Source: Massariosphaeria phaeospora
Lineage: Eukaryota; Ascomycota; Dothideomycetes; Pleosporales
Direction of reading: 5' to 3'
Assembly (NCBI GenBank): GCA_011032825.1
Contig: JAADJZ010000017.1
Location: 682,001-746,000, forward strand
Length of the DNA: 64,000 bases
Both the position numbers and the translations under genes were made by a program. The notes under the pieces are model-generated. The model saw only the letters and a program-made list of their open reading frames with translations, made no database searches and was not told the DNA's origin. Position 1 is the stretch's first letter, and every line of letters begins with the position of its first letter. Positions 21,101 to 30,614 of the stretch are shown in pieces.

Positions 21101-24100
21101 TAGTCCAGTGTGCTGACCTTGCGCGTCAATTTGTGCAATCTCCTATTGGGAAGGCGGCCAACGATCATTGGAAACGCCTCTCGCCATCTGAGAAGCAAGA
21201 CCTGCGAATCTCTTCTCTCTCAGAGGTCATAGTCATTCTCCACTTGTTCCGAGAAGAATGTAAGCTCAACGTACTCGCGCAAGACTTCTCCGCAACTGCA
21301 GCTGGTAATCTCGCCCCGGTTTTGGCCCAACTCGGGCACTGGTTGCGTTGGGATGCTTGGGGCTGGAGGCAAGGGGATTATTACGATCTCGAAGGGGCAT
21401 CAATGGAAGATTGGATTTACGAGAATTCCAGTTTCGTTTCCAGTGTGCGGTTACACTCGCAGCCCTGGGATGCACCTCCCTCTATTCTTGCATGGATCAG
21501 CTCAACATCGGGATCACGGTCGTACATACCGTTTCCAACGCTCGCGATGCTCATTCGCAAGTCTAAAGCTTCCCCTCACTCTTCAATCAATATGGACGAG
21601 ATTTTATCCACAGTAACTCCTCGGACAATTGCACTACAAAGCTTCTTCCGGGATCTTGATCATAGCTCCAGTCACCAAAAAGCAGTGGAACTTATTGAGC
21701 GGTGTGGTATCAAGCCTGAAATCCTTGCCAGTCTTCCAGAGGCCGCTAGAGCCCCTTTGATGGAAGCCATTACAAGATGTCAAGCGAACCCGCCTACTAC
21801 CTGGTCGAGTTCGCTACTGACGCTGGTGAATCGGGAAGATCTTGATCTAAGCTTGACTCCCAGTGAAGGATTCGTTCAAGATATCCAGCAGCATCAATCG
21901 ACCGCGGTAGCTGGCCTCCAAACTTCTCTCTTCTTTACGGGCGCTTCTCGTGACGTGCATACGATATGCCAAGCCACCGACCGACAGGAAGTGATCCAAT
22001 CCATGGCTGAAGTCGAACGCCACTACATTACACGGCTCATATTTCTCGAAGACCGACGCTTTATGGAAGCATTTACGTTACTGGAGCCTCTACGACAAGC
22101 GGTTGCGGAGTATCGGCCGGATAATCGGGCGGAGGAAACCGCTATATTGGAAGGTCAGAAGGCCCTCATGCAGTGGGTCATGGTCCGGACTTTTTCACTG
22201 CCCGCTGGAAGCTCCATGATCAGGTTCAGCAGCAAAAGACCACTCTTGACAGAGAGATATCCGCTCTATGGCTTCTCCACTTCATGTCTCATGAAGCCGA
22301 TGGGCAACGTAGTCACCGCAGAACGCGCCAATTTCTCAGAAGAGAAGTACTTCTGGGCTTTCTTCAATGCTGGTGTTGCTGCTGGCCTAAGCGTTGCTCG
22401 CGACGCCCATGGCATTGACACATCGTGGATCATGTACAACAAACCTTCGGAGCTTACCAATAAACATGCAGGTCTTCTGCTCGGTCTTGGTCTCAATGGC
22501 CATCTCAGAACGATTGCCAAGTGGCTGTCCTTCAAGTACCTCACGCCGAAGCACACGATGACCTCAGTCGGACTGCTCCTGGGATTGTCAGCGTCCTACA
22601 TGGGAACAATGGATACCCTCGTGACTAGATTGCTGTCTGTTCACGTCACTCGAATGCTACCACCTGGTGCAGCGGAGCTCAATCTTTCTTCGTACACACA
22701 GACTACAGGTTTGATGGGCATAGGTCTGCTATACTACGATACACAACACCGGCGAATGAGCGAGGTCATGCTATCTGAAATAGAACACGTCGACGACCTC
22801 GACCCATCCGAGCCCCCTGATACACTTCGTGACGAAGCGTACAGACTCGCGGCAGGCTTTGCTCTAGGCTTTATAAACCTCGGCAAAGGCAAAGATCTCC
22901 GAGGCCTCCATGATATGCGCATCGTCGAGCGTCTGATGACGGTTTCGGTTGCGCCCAAGCCCGTCGACATCGTCCACGTGCTGGACCAAGCCACTGCTGG
23001 CGCTGTGATTGCTATAGCTCTGATCTTCATGAAAACGCACGATGAAGCCCTCGCCCGCAAAATCGACGTCCCGGATACGCTGCCTCAGTTTGACTATGTC
23101 CGGCCTGACATCTTCTTACTTCGGACCCTCGCAAAACATCTCATCATGTGGGACAACATACAAGCCAACGATAGCTGGATCATCAACAACCTCCCTCGCG
23201 AATACCGCGACGAACACACTCTCAAGAACATCACCAAACTCCGCAGTGACCAGATGCCTTTCTTCAATATCCTCGGCGGCTTGCTCTGGAGCGTCTCCCT
23301 CCGCCACGCTGGTACGGGAAACGTCCAGGTGCGAGACTTCCTGATCAAGTACCTCGACCAGTTCATCCGCATCAGCAGACTCCCCGCTCTCCGCTACGAC
23401 GCGAAGCTCGCGCGCAACACGGTCCGCAACTGCCAAGACCTCGTGGCTCTCTCGACGGCCACGGTCATGGCCGGCACAGGCGACCTCGTAGTCTTGCGCC
23501 GCTTGAGGGGTCTGCATGGCAGACTGGGGCCAGACACGCCGTATGGCTCGCACATGGCCGCGCACATGGCCTTCGGCGCCATGTTCCTCGGCGGCGGCAC
23601 CCACACCTTCAGCACGTCCAACAAGGCCATCGCCAGCCTCATCTGCGCCTTCTACCCGCTGTACCCGCTCGACGTGCAGGACTCGCGCGCCCACCTGCAA
23701 GCCTTCCGCCACTTCTGGGTGCTGGCCGCCGAGCCGCGCTGCCTGCTCGTGCGCGACGTCGACACCGGCCGCGCCATCTCCATGGCCGTGACGGTGCACC
23801 TGCGCGACGACGGCAGCGCCGCCGGCGACACGCAACTGCACATGCAGGCCCCGTGCCTGCTCCCCGAGCTGCACGCCCTCGCGCGCATCCACACCGACAA
23901 CGCCGCCTACTGGCCCACAACGCTCGACTTCGTGCACAACCCGCTGCACGCCCAGTCCTTCCGCCGCACGCAGACCGTGCACGTGCGCCGCCGCGCCGCG
24001 CACGACATGTACGCCTCGACCTTCAGCGCCACGCTCGTCGCGCTCAACGACGCGCAGGCGTCCCGCTCCGCACGCCTCATGTGGGACTGGCTGTTTTCGC

Positions 24101-24393
24101 TGCGCGCGCTGGCCGCGTTCGAGAAGGCGGACATGGGGCTTATTCTGCCGGTTGATGCGTACAGCTCTACGTTTCTGGATGCCGCGGGCACGAGCGTGGA
24201 TGTAAGGTTGAGGCTGGGGGAGCTGGGGAGGAGTGGGAAGGCGGGCGATTTGTGGGAGCTGAGGGGCGTGTTTGAGTGGGCGGAGGGGGTGGTGGGGAGT
24301 GGGGATGGGAGGTTGAGGTGGTTGGGGAGGGAGGTGGTGGAGAGGTTGAAGGCGGGGGTGTTGGAGCGGGGGAGGGTGATTGAGGGGGCGTGA
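18184..24393 (+). CDS. apc1: APC1/BimE, scaffold subunit of the anaphase-promoting complex
   Basis: One intronless frame of 2069 residues. It begins with the WD40-like N-terminal domain typical of fungal APC1 (SLGVHQPAALHYLIAESILS; YHVVWSRGGVVRKVFNFEIE). A long Ser-rich disordered insert (about residues 360-560) follows, with many potential CDK sites. The C-terminal half has proteasome/cyclosome (PC) repeats: AGLLLGLGLNGHL, SVGLLLGLSASYMGTMDTLV, TTGLMGIGLLYYDT, LAAGFALGFINLGKGKD and AGAVIAIALIFMKTHD. APC1 scaffolds the E3 ligase that marks securin and cyclins for destruction; the Aspergillus orthologue is BimE. The last kilobase switches to very GC-rich codons and ends in G-tracts, unlike the first 5 kb. 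The start at 18184 is the first ATG of the conserved N-terminus. Confidence 0.95.
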   Translation: MATLRSLGVHQPAALHYLIAESILSEDSTERDYDWQTYNEGGRDSSPEDVVTTEYHVVWSRGGVVRKVFNFEIEQEKVVQALLTYFPTEEPAAASPHAAGGSQDYSANDFSKTFLTQGTQPATDPNVPVDESPRTVEVRSRALVVFLKSQAHVFFLAGTAHIVNLPFEVEKAFPAPRGVLLQRKILPPTPSPPIPPSPQVPSAPPNSFLTNTQSFLAHSFSQSFPKSARRHGSSLGSLKPNRTLKSGSANALFLEELMKSSAAPSNDGVPRVFSFTDPLSELGLVVNVVTGNERGGLLTTNGSGHRRLEPIDKAEEILYVSSGNEIHFDQSGNDKPLFLVVTVNYETNLFTIWSAAYLEPKSISASRKQHTSMKGNKVRRRSSYGPTVPGTGATTPAVRGSERLRESLSGTIRKPPPPSFNATSQSRERLTDQAVEEALASQLNPVYDTSRQPRESRRVSSLLSRAELSSSFDKTAFQDLATHRNSLGASFSASFGVSQRSRHSLGNDRTSFGGFSQSRHRASTPGSITSRMSFGGISMDDTLDDIMDEDTFDTLEDYDELDDLFAPPEAGVEPQPTDGLRKELVMSSIAEISVINFLKSGEILSGSAGAEQVWQPPILAMSFHANSAQQPARVFCSAAPFNSATLHERKLYLYIIHSSLRNPLECELSITRKRLSPSASTSQARSDKAAPRYACVPKFVGTHEMDGVLDATKIVDGHAERVVCLTATDPHKPCLSLSAGWGVHLPTKLSLQSLKLFDPSAIIRNDQMRVTAGLKRTITAQQPLQRVLSPGLEGTFEVADAELRRHRLQIRLSPSDFFVARLFRVLSTILSNHAGAFLLEIWWNIRKTLSTQRQARPDWTAFVVMLFTLAVPFIDERTRKPTSRSKTAQRRSVGRTSVPSKLDGAVDREISAWRVMCDRQAASPHAKSWESGAWAWVQQSQPSPATMSPPSTRSSHQALETMAHHMKGKQDHLVQCADLARQFVQSPIGKAANDHWKRLSPSEKQDLRISSLSEVIVILHLFREECKLNVLAQDFSATAAGNLAPVLAQLGHWLRWDAWGWRQGDYYDLEGASMEDWIYENSSFVSSVRLHSQPWDAPPSILAWISSTSGSRSYIPFPTLAMLIRKSKASPHSSINMDEILSTVTPRTIALQSFFRDLDHSSSHQKAVELIERCGIKPEILASLPEAARAPLMEAITRCQANPPTTWSSSLLTLVNREDLDLSLTPSEGFVQDIQQHQSTAVAGLQTSLFFTGASRDVHTICQATDRQEVIQSMAEVERHYITRLIFLEDRRFMEAFTLLEPLRQAVAEYRPDNRAEETAILEGQKALMQWVMVRTFSLPAGSSMIRFSSKRPLLTERYPLYGFSTSCLMKPMGNVVTAERANFSEEKYFWAFFNAGVAAGLSVARDAHGIDTSWIMYNKPSELTNKHAGLLLGLGLNGHLRTIAKWLSFKYLTPKHTMTSVGLLLGLSASYMGTMDTLVTRLLSVHVTRMLPPGAAELNLSSYTQTTGLMGIGLLYYDTQHRRMSEVMLSEIEHVDDLDPSEPPDTLRDEAYRLAAGFALGFINLGKGKDLRGLHDMRIVERLMTVSVAPKPVDIVHVLDQATAGAVIAIALIFMKTHDEALARKIDVPDTLPQFDYVRPDIFLLRTLAKHLIMWDNIQANDSWIINNLPREYRDEHTLKNITKLRSDQMPFFNILGGLLWSVSLRHAGTGNVQVRDFLIKYLDQFIRISRLPALRYDAKLARNTVRNCQDLVALSTATVMAGTGDLVVLRRLRGLHGRLGPDTPYGSHMAAHMAFGAMFLGGGTHTFSTSNKAIASLICAFYPLYPLDVQDSRAHLQAFRHFWVLAAEPRCLLVRDVDTGRAISMAVTVHLRDDGSAAGDTQLHMQAPCLLPELHALARIHTDNAAYWPTTLDFVHNPLHAQSFRRTQTVHVRRRAAHDMYASTFSATLVALNDAQASRSARLMWDWLFSLRALAAFEKADMGLILPVDAYSSTFLDAAGTSVDVRLRLGELGRSGKAGDLWELRGVFEWAEGVVGSGDGRLRWLGREVVERLKAGVLERGRVIEGA

Positions 24394-24843
24394 CCGGAAC
24401 TGGTAGAGCATGTGGACGTGGACGTGGTCGTGGTCGTAGTTGAGGCTGCGAAGGAAGTAACCGCGTTGTCGATTTCTGTTCTCGCGCGGCCGTTATGAAA
24501 ACAAAAAGCGTGGCGTCGGAGTGAGTAAGCGTTAGGGATGTCCACGAAATAGATGATAGATACGCTCATGTCTGTTCGACGCTGTAGACGGTAGACGTCT
24601 CGCGTGGGCAGATACCTGAAAATCCTTTCTTATCCCAAGCTTCTGATAACTCGACTTCAAGAAACGCGGAAGATAGAGAGTAACACCCGTGAGCTGTTGG
24701 GTTGAAGGGTTGACCTGGGTTTGGTGTACATGGTGATTATTCTTACTTTGGTCAGGCAGTCTACGCAATATTTCGGCGCTGATTCCTGAGCCTTCCTCCC
24801 TGGGAGTTGATATTCTACCCCCCCTTTTCTTTCTATACCTTAC
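24394..24843. other. Convergent 3' intergenic region
   Basis: About 0.45 kb between the ends of APC1 and the HAUS1-like gene. Nothing is coded. A short GGACGTGGTCGTGGTCGT repeat lies right after the APC1 stop. Confidence 0.5.
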
Positions 24844-25846
24844 TCATTTGCGCACCAGCCCTTCAAACAGCGCATCCCTCCTCCTCCGCACCGTATCCAA
24901 CTCGACCTCCAGCCTCCCCACCTCCTTCCTCGCAGCATCCCGATCCGCCGGCAGCCCGCCAAACTCCCCGACCTCTTCCTCCAGCGCCTCCACCCTGCCT
25001 TTCCACTCGTCCAGCGCCTTCTGCTGCTCGAGCATCTCGGCAATCGCCTCCGCGGACCCGACATCCGCGGATTTGGGCGTCGCCGCCGCAACGCGCGCCT
25101 GGCCCTGCAGCGCCGCGAGCTTGTCTTCGTGTTCGCGCAGCTTAGCGCGCAGGTGCTTGGTTTGGCGGGCGTGGTCGGCGGTGTGGCGCGCCTGGTTTGG
25201 CGGCGTGGAGAAGGCGGGGGTGGTGCGCAGGGTGGAGAGGTGGGCGCGCAGGAGGGCGTGTTGTTTTTGGAGGTAGGTGTGCAGGGTGGTGAGGTGCGCG
25301 AGGTGGTTGGTGAGGGTTTGGGCGGTTGATGTGTGGTGGATGAGCAGGTGGGCGAGGGTTTCGGGGTGTGGGGTGGGTGCGTTGAGGGCGGTGGCTGTGG
25401 CGGCGAGGGAGTGGAGGGATTGGGCGCCGGAGGGCGTGAGGTGCGCGGTTATGGTGTCGAGGAGCTGTTTGTCTGCTGGGAGTCTTGCGGCCTGGGGGAT
25501 ACGGTTAGTATAGCGCGGTCAATTTGCAGGTGGCACTGGCCGGCGCGGACCCCCGTTCTCTTCATACCTCGTCCCGCTCGAGCTCCCTCAGCGCCTCTCT
25601 CTCCAGCCTCTCGCGTATAGCGCGCTCTTCGTCGGCCCGCTCATTAGCCGCCGACAGCTCGCGCAGCACGGTCAGCGTCTCGTCGTTGCGCTCGAATGTC
25701 GGCACCGTGCGGCCGGCGTACTTGTAGCTCAGCCAGCTGTCGATGTGGGCCCAGTCCTGGGCTTGGGCGCGCTGCTGGCGGGCTTTTGAGGGTGAGAAGA
25801 GGTCGGACGGGGTGAGGCTGTCCATGGCGCGGACGTGGTGGTGCAT
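24844..25846 (-). CDS. Coiled-coil protein, probable HAUS1-like augmin subunit
   Basis: Exons 25568-25846 and 24844-25491 (76-base intron, branch ACTAAC, acceptor CCCCAG) encode 308 residues; a second ATG at 25825 gives 301 and may be the true start. The N-terminus has LFSPSKARQQRAQAQDWAHI, then WLSYKYAGRTVPTFERNDET and LRELSAANERADEERA. That block matches my memory of fungal proteins annotated as HAUS augmin-like complex subunit 1. Most of the rest is heptad coiled coil (for example LREHEDKLAALQGQ and VEALEEEVGEFGG). Augmin recruits gamma-tubulin to spindle microtubules for branching nucleation. Length fits the family (about 280-310). The gene lies in a very GC-rich block. If not HAUS1, it is some other coiled-coil spindle or vesicle protein. 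Confidence 0.62.
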
Positions 25847-26191
25847 TGTTGATGGCGTCTGGACCTACCGGTACCTCGGGTTGTTGATGGACTCTTGAGC
25901 TATCTCACTAGCGGGAAAGACATGTCTTGTTATTGTAGCAGTACCTTCACCCGCTCCCTGCTACCTCTATAACCTGTCACTCTGCAGCTGTTTTTCCCAT
26001 CAATTACACATATCGCTCCACATAACTCTCGGTCACCCTAAACCTACCAAGCCGCCGTCCCCACCAACCCCACCACCCTCCTCACCCGCCGACGCCTTAT
26101 CATAGCCCTTCTTCTTACCATTCCCAACCTGCCGTTCCTTACGCCCCTCATCCGCCTCGTGCGCGGCTCCACACAAACTCGAGCTTTCAAA
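25847..26191. promoter_or_regulatory. Shared divergent promoter, HAUS1-like gene and PCMT
   Basis: 345 bases between opposite start codons. The PCMT side is pyrimidine-rich (CCCACCAACCCCACCACC near 26059-26079), a common fungal core-promoter feature. No TATA box stands out. Confidence 0.5.
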
Positions 26192-26985
26192 ATGGCCTGG
26201 CGGAGCTCTGGCGCAACGAACGAAGCGCTCGTCACGAACCTGAAGCGCCACGGCCTCATCGAGTCCGACCGGGTGAAAGACGCCATGCTCAAGGGAAGTA
26301 CCTCTCTATCCTACTCTACCATATCCTACCATATCCTACTCTACTATATCCTACTCTACCCAAGCCAAACCCCGGAGCCCCCCAGCTCAGCTAACACAGC
26401 CCAACCCCACAGGTCGACCGCGCGCACTACGCACCCTCGCACCCCTACGAAGATTCCCCCCAGCCCATCGGCCACCGCGCCACCATCTCCGCCCCCCACA
26501 TGCACGCCTCGGCCTGCTCATCACTGCTCCCGTTCCTATACCCGGGCGCCCGCGTCCTCGACATCGGCTGCGGTTCCGGCTACCTCACCGCCGTGCTGGC
26601 CCACCTGGTCGGCCCCACCGGCGCCGTCATCGGCGTCGACCACATCGAACCGCTCGTCGCGCTCGCAGCGGCCAACATGGCCAAGTCCGCCGACGGCAGC
26701 GCCATGCTGCGCTCCGGCCAAGTGCGGTTTATCAAAGCGGATGGGCGGAGAGGCTGGAAGGAGGGGGCGCCGTACGATGCGATTCACGTGGGCGCTGCGG
26801 CGGCGGAGCACCATAAAGAGTTGACGGAGCAGCTGCGAGCGCCGGGAAGGCTGTTTGTGCCGGTCGAGGACGAAGGCGCTAAGCAGCATATCTACGTGGT
26901 AGACAAGAGCGAGGACGGGAGCGTGGAGACGAAGAAGCTGTATGGCGTGCAGTACGTGCCGTTGACGGACGCGCCGCCCGAGTGA
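26192..26985 (+). CDS. pcm1: Protein-L-isoaspartate O-methyltransferase
   Basis: Exons 26192-26293 and 26413-26985 encode 224 residues, the normal length of this repair enzyme. It transfers a methyl group from SAM to L-isoaspartyl residues in aged proteins. The N-terminus ALVTNLKRHGLIESDRVKDA leads across the intron into VDRAHYAPSHPYEDSPQPIG and then HRATISAPHMHA, the PCMT signature. SAM motif I is VLDIGCGSGYLTAVLA (82-97). The protein ends without an ER signal. The only frame-keeping splice puts the donor at 26294, where the sequence is GGAAGT instead of GTAAGT; using the nearest real GT (26298) shifts the frame. The intron carries a CTATCCTACT-type tandem repeat. The gene may thus have a damaged or non-canonical donor, or the base may be a sequencing error. 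Confidence 0.9.
26306..26361. repeat. Pyrimidine-rich tandem repeat inside the PCMT intron
   Basis: Several degenerate copies of a TATCCTACTCTACCA-like unit fill half of the 119-base intron, which is twice the length of neighbouring introns. This suggests intron growth by slippage. Confidence 0.7.
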
Positions 26986-27632
26986 ATAGAATGAATAAAG
27001 AAAAACGTTAACACATGAAATGGAACTGCGGGACAGAGTGAGTGAGTGAATGCCATCGCGCTGGCTGAATCGCCACAAGAAGACGATTTATATACCCATC
27101 ATGCGGCTCGAAAATCCAGCACGGCATATACCCTCCCATAGGGCTCAGCAGACTCTTGGGATCCAAAAGCACCTTTCGTAAGACGAGCACCGCATACCTA
27201 CCTACATACCTACACTCTCAGGCTTCACAGGACTATTAAAGTCAAAGGGAACTTTGCGATACTATTAGCACTTGAGTGCCCAACTAACCAAGTCTAGAGA
27301 AATTTCAGGCAAGACGAGCATTTTGCTGTAAAAAAAGTACCAATAAGACGACTGCTATTACTATGAAGCTCAAAGAAACAAACGCCGCCCTGCGGAATAT
27401 CAATAGTACCGGTACGTGCCAACAAAAGATCCAACGCCTAACCATCCCGCGACCCAAAACAAAAGCAATACCTATACGCAATCTGTCCTTTTCCCACAAG
27501 CCGCACATCTTCGGCATATTCCTCTGACCGCCTCGGTGTAAGGCCCCCGCCTACCTATTCCTCCCGCCCTTTGTACATTTATGCACATAAACATATATCC
27601 AACGCATCCATCAATCAAATCAATCAATCAAA
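26986..27632. other. Convergent 3' intergenic region
   Basis: About 0.65 kb between the stops of PCMT and the GTPase gene, holding both 3' UTRs. Short CTAC/ATCA repeats occur near 27195-27215 and 27605-27635. No gene is supported. Confidence 0.5.
26994..26999 (+). terminator. Possible polyadenylation signal of PCMT
   Basis: AATAAA lies 8 bases after the stop codon at 26983-26985. The motif is exact, but fungal polyadenylation uses loose signals and such a short 3' UTR would be unusual. Confidence 0.35.
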
Positions 27633-30338
27633 TCACCCCCCGTCCACCACCCGCCCAACAAAGCCCTCCAGCCCCGCAACGCCCTTCTCCCCCCTCTCGG
27701 TGCCTCCCGAGAGCCCCGGGCCCCCACCAGGCAGCACCAACACCTTGGCGTCGAGCTCGACGAACTCGCGCGAGCCAATGAACTGGAACGTGGCGACCGT
27801 TGCCGTTGGAGCTGCGGCTTGTTCGACAGCCTCGGTGAGCACAGCGGCATCGTCGTCGAAGCCGAAGCCAAACGCGTCGTCGTCGTCTTCGTCGGCGGGA
27901 AGGTGCTGGTGATGCGGACGGGGCGCGTGATTCCCCGCTGGAGCGGCGGCGGGAGCAACCGAGACTACTTTGGACGAGGCCCGCACGCTGGCGACGTACA
28001 CGACGACTGCACTGCCCACGGACAGGCTCTGCACAGCGGAGGCATTGGGGCCGTCGAACGTCACCGAGATGACGCGCTTAGCCTTCGGCTCTCCAGCCGC
28101 GAGCACCATGCCTTTGCGAATGCGGATCAAGGCCGGCGTAGCGGTAGCACCGTCGAGCGGAACTAGGCCGATGGTGCCGACTTGATCCGCATGCAGCGTC
28201 CGCACAGGGAGACGCAGGTTCCGCAGAGAAACGACGCGGACGCGGCGCCATTCGGTGTGGTCATCGCCGGCGAGCGAGCGTGAGCGTAGACGGGTGTTGT
28301 CGTTGCGGGTCTTGTGGGAGGCGCCGGGGAAGGAACGTGAAGTCGGCTCGGGGAGGGTACTCTTGGGCGGACGGCCGCTGCCGCTGTCGCTGTCATCGGA
28401 GGCGGCGTCGACGGGATAGGGCCCGAGGATGAGCTCGTCTCCAGTGCTTATTGATCCATAACCAAGATGACCTCCTACGACTACGGTGCGGTCTGTAGAT
28501 GGATCGCTATGTACCGCGGATTTTGAAGGTGGCAAGCCAGTGGTGTACGTGTCTTCGATGTAAAACAGTGTCTGGGGAGCAGCGAGTGGTGCCACAGAAG
28601 GCACAGGCAGCGGAAGGGTCCGCAGTAAGGCGTGGAGCTTTTTGATACCCACTCCGGTCACAGAGCTTGTGAGGAGGATAGGCACTGTAGCTAGGGGCGA
28701 CGGCTCTAACGTACGCACAACGCTATCAACACTCACAAGATCCCCAGACGAAGCTGTACTGAGGTCCGACTCTAACACTGAGGCCAGACCAGGCGGATCT
28801 GATATGATGGATGGTTTCCTGCCGGCGTCCTTGAGCGTGGACAGCAGCTTGGATAGAATTTGTCGGAGGCCGGCTTTGGTAGCGAGATCGTACTTGGTGA
28901 TGATGACCATGAGTGGCATGTTCAGGTTCAGGCAGAGTTGAAGATGCGCCTGCGATAGGTCCAAATCTGCCACCGATGGGCCAAGCATCTCCTTGCTAGA
29001 CGAATCCTCAGTGTTGTCTGCTGGTATGCAAAGCAAGGTCCAGTGAGGGTCCCAGCCGACGAGTCCGCGAATGGTAGTTCGACGGAAGCGGGGATGGCCC
29101 GCTGAATCAGATAAGAATACCAGCCTATCACCATCTGCAGCTGCATGGATGTCGACCCATGAAGAGACATCGTTGGCTCCATAGTTGATCACTTGTGTGC
29201 CAGTCCTTGTCCCTTCAGTGTCGTAAATATCTTGGTAGCCAATAAGCTCTTGAGTGACTGAGCTTGTCATACCAGTTACGATTTCGTGCCTATGTTTCAA
29301 GAGGCTGAGCCGAGACTTGCCACGCCCGTTGTCAAGGGTAGCCGTAGATAGAGTACCCAATAGACTGGATTTTCCAGACATGGTTGCGCCAGTCAATGAA
29401 ACGCGTAATTGCTGCGTGTTATTCTCATGGTCGTGTTGGATTGATCCTTGCGATGTTGCGTGGTCGGTCAAGTCTTCTAAAGACGCTTTTGGGGTATATG
29501 GGTTGGCTAGGTGTTGCTCAGGCCTAACTAGAGCTTCGGCAACCCAGAGCTTCCCTGTTCGGACCACTAGCTGTTCCATACCAGAATAGTCAGTGGGATC
29601 CAGCCATTCACACTCTCCCACGGAGACCATGCGTTGGACGTCCACACGGCAGCCGAGACTTGCAGCCATGGCGCGAAGATTGTTCAGGCTTTCTTCCATC
29701 TCATCTTCGGCTAGTCCAACAAAGTCTCCTGAATCGGCAACACCAATTTCGTACAAGGCCCCTTTGCTCTCTTCGAGGCCTGGAAGGAGCCGTTGTGGAA
29801 CAGCGGGGGTAGACAGACTCGCCTCATCCGGAAATTTGGGCAAAACTGCAGCTTTTGACGAGGTTATGTGAACGGGACAGGACTGCTGCAGGCGCCACAG
29901 CAGCTGCGTGGTCAACTGCTCGAGACGGTGCTGTCGTGATTGAGTAGATGATAATGGCGGCGAGGCACTCGCTGGAAGACCAGAATCCGACAGACTGCGG
30001 CTGATAGCCGCCGAACTAGATATTTCTGGACGACGGAGAGACCCCGATAAATGCCGACCAGTGCTGCTACGTAGGAAAGATCGACGTCTTCGCAGTAAAA
30101 GATGAAGCTTATACTCGGTCGGACCTTCTTGCGGCTCTGCCTCCAGCCTTGTGATAGTGCTGTAGTCCACCAGATCTGTTCCAGCTTGTATGATGGCCCG
30201 CTGACTGGGGCCGGCACCGCCCAGGGACGGGGCGAGTAAGGGATCCTGCGGGATTGCCGGGCTCGGCTTCTCGCTAGGTGTCGCCCACGGCGAAGACACC
30301 CGCGGCGGATCAGGATCAAAAGTAAATATGGATGCCAT
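27633..30338 (-). CDS. GTPBP1/GTPBP2-type translational GTPase
   Basis: One intronless frame; the first ATG at 30338 gives 901 residues. A long Ser/Arg-rich N-terminal part precedes the G domain: G1 GATMSGKS (317-324), G3 DSAGHPRF (411-418), G4 TKYD (481-484) and a G5-like TSSVTG. The DxxGH form and TKxD in place of NKxD are characteristic of the GTPBP1 branch of EF-Tu-like GTPases. Beta-barrel domains follow (FYIEDTYTTGLPPSKSAV, then VVVGGHLGYGSISTGDELIL, KGMVLAAGEPKAKRV). GTPBP1 and 2 act in the cytosol in ribosome rescue and exosome-linked mRNA decay in animals; the fungal role is not established. The C-terminal third lies in GC-rich sequence. The tail (about residues 810-901) is low in conserved features. 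Confidence 0.85.
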   Translation of the reverse strand: MASIFTFDPDPPRVSSPWATPSEKPSPAIPQDPLLAPSLGGAGPSQRAIIQAGTDLVDYSTITRLEAEPQEGPTEYKLHLLLRRRRSFLRSSTGRHLSGSLRRPEISSSAAISRSLSDSGLPASASPPLSSTQSRQHRLEQLTTQLLWRLQQSCPVHITSSKAAVLPKFPDEASLSTPAVPQRLLPGLEESKGALYEIGVADSGDFVGLAEDEMEESLNNLRAMAASLGCRVDVQRMVSVGECEWLDPTDYSGMEQLVVRTGKLWVAEALVRPEQHLANPYTPKASLEDLTDHATSQGSIQHDHENNTQQLRVSLTGATMSGKSSLLGTLSTATLDNGRGKSRLSLLKHRHEIVTGMTSSVTQELIGYQDIYDTEGTRTGTQVINYGANDVSSWVDIHAAADGDRLVFLSDSAGHPRFRRTTIRGLVGWDPHWTLLCIPADNTEDSSSKEMLGPSVADLDLSQAHLQLCLNLNMPLMVIITKYDLATKAGLRQILSKLLSTLKDAGRKPSIISDPPGLASVLESDLSTASSGDLVSVDSVVRTLEPSPLATVPILLTSSVTGVGIKKLHALLRTLPLPVPSVAPLAAPQTLFYIEDTYTTGLPPSKSAVHSDPSTDRTVVVGGHLGYGSISTGDELILGPYPVDAASDDSDSGSGRPPKSTLPEPTSRSFPGASHKTRNDNTRLRSRSLAGDDHTEWRRVRVVSLRNLRLPVRTLHADQVGTIGLVPLDGATATPALIRIRKGMVLAAGEPKAKRVISVTFDGPNASAVQSLSVGSAVVVYVASVRASSKVVSVAPAAAPAGNHAPRPHHQHLPADEDDDDAFGFGFDDDAAVLTEAVEQAAAPTATVATFQFIGSREFVELDAKVLVLPGGGPGLSGGTERGEKGVAGLEGFVGRVVDGG

Positions 30339-30614
30339 GATTTCGTGATAAGAAACCAATCAATATCAGTTTTGGCGTGTCGTTAAGAACAGCACAGGGA
30401 AAGAGCAAGGTGTTGAAGCAAAGTACAAGCGCTGTTGTCTGCGGCATGGACGGCTCAGACGTGCTATAGACCGGGAGTTCGTGTGCGAATGATGTGACTG
30501 AAACCGGGATGACATTAATGGAAGCATTTTGACAAGAGTTGATTGAGCGCAAACACTGAGTGAGACTTTGGCAAGCGACAACTGCGAGCGATTGTGCAGC
30601 AGCTATAGCTAACG

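Noticed and set aside
23116..24411. 431-codon antisense frame under the end of APC1
   Set aside because: It mirrors the GC-rich codons of APC1, is His/Pro/Arg-rich and lies wholly antisense to conserved coding sequence.
28896..28907. TKYD instead of NKxD in the GTPase as a lost G4 motif
   Set aside because: TKxD is the normal form in GTPBP1/2-type GTPases, so it is not a defect.
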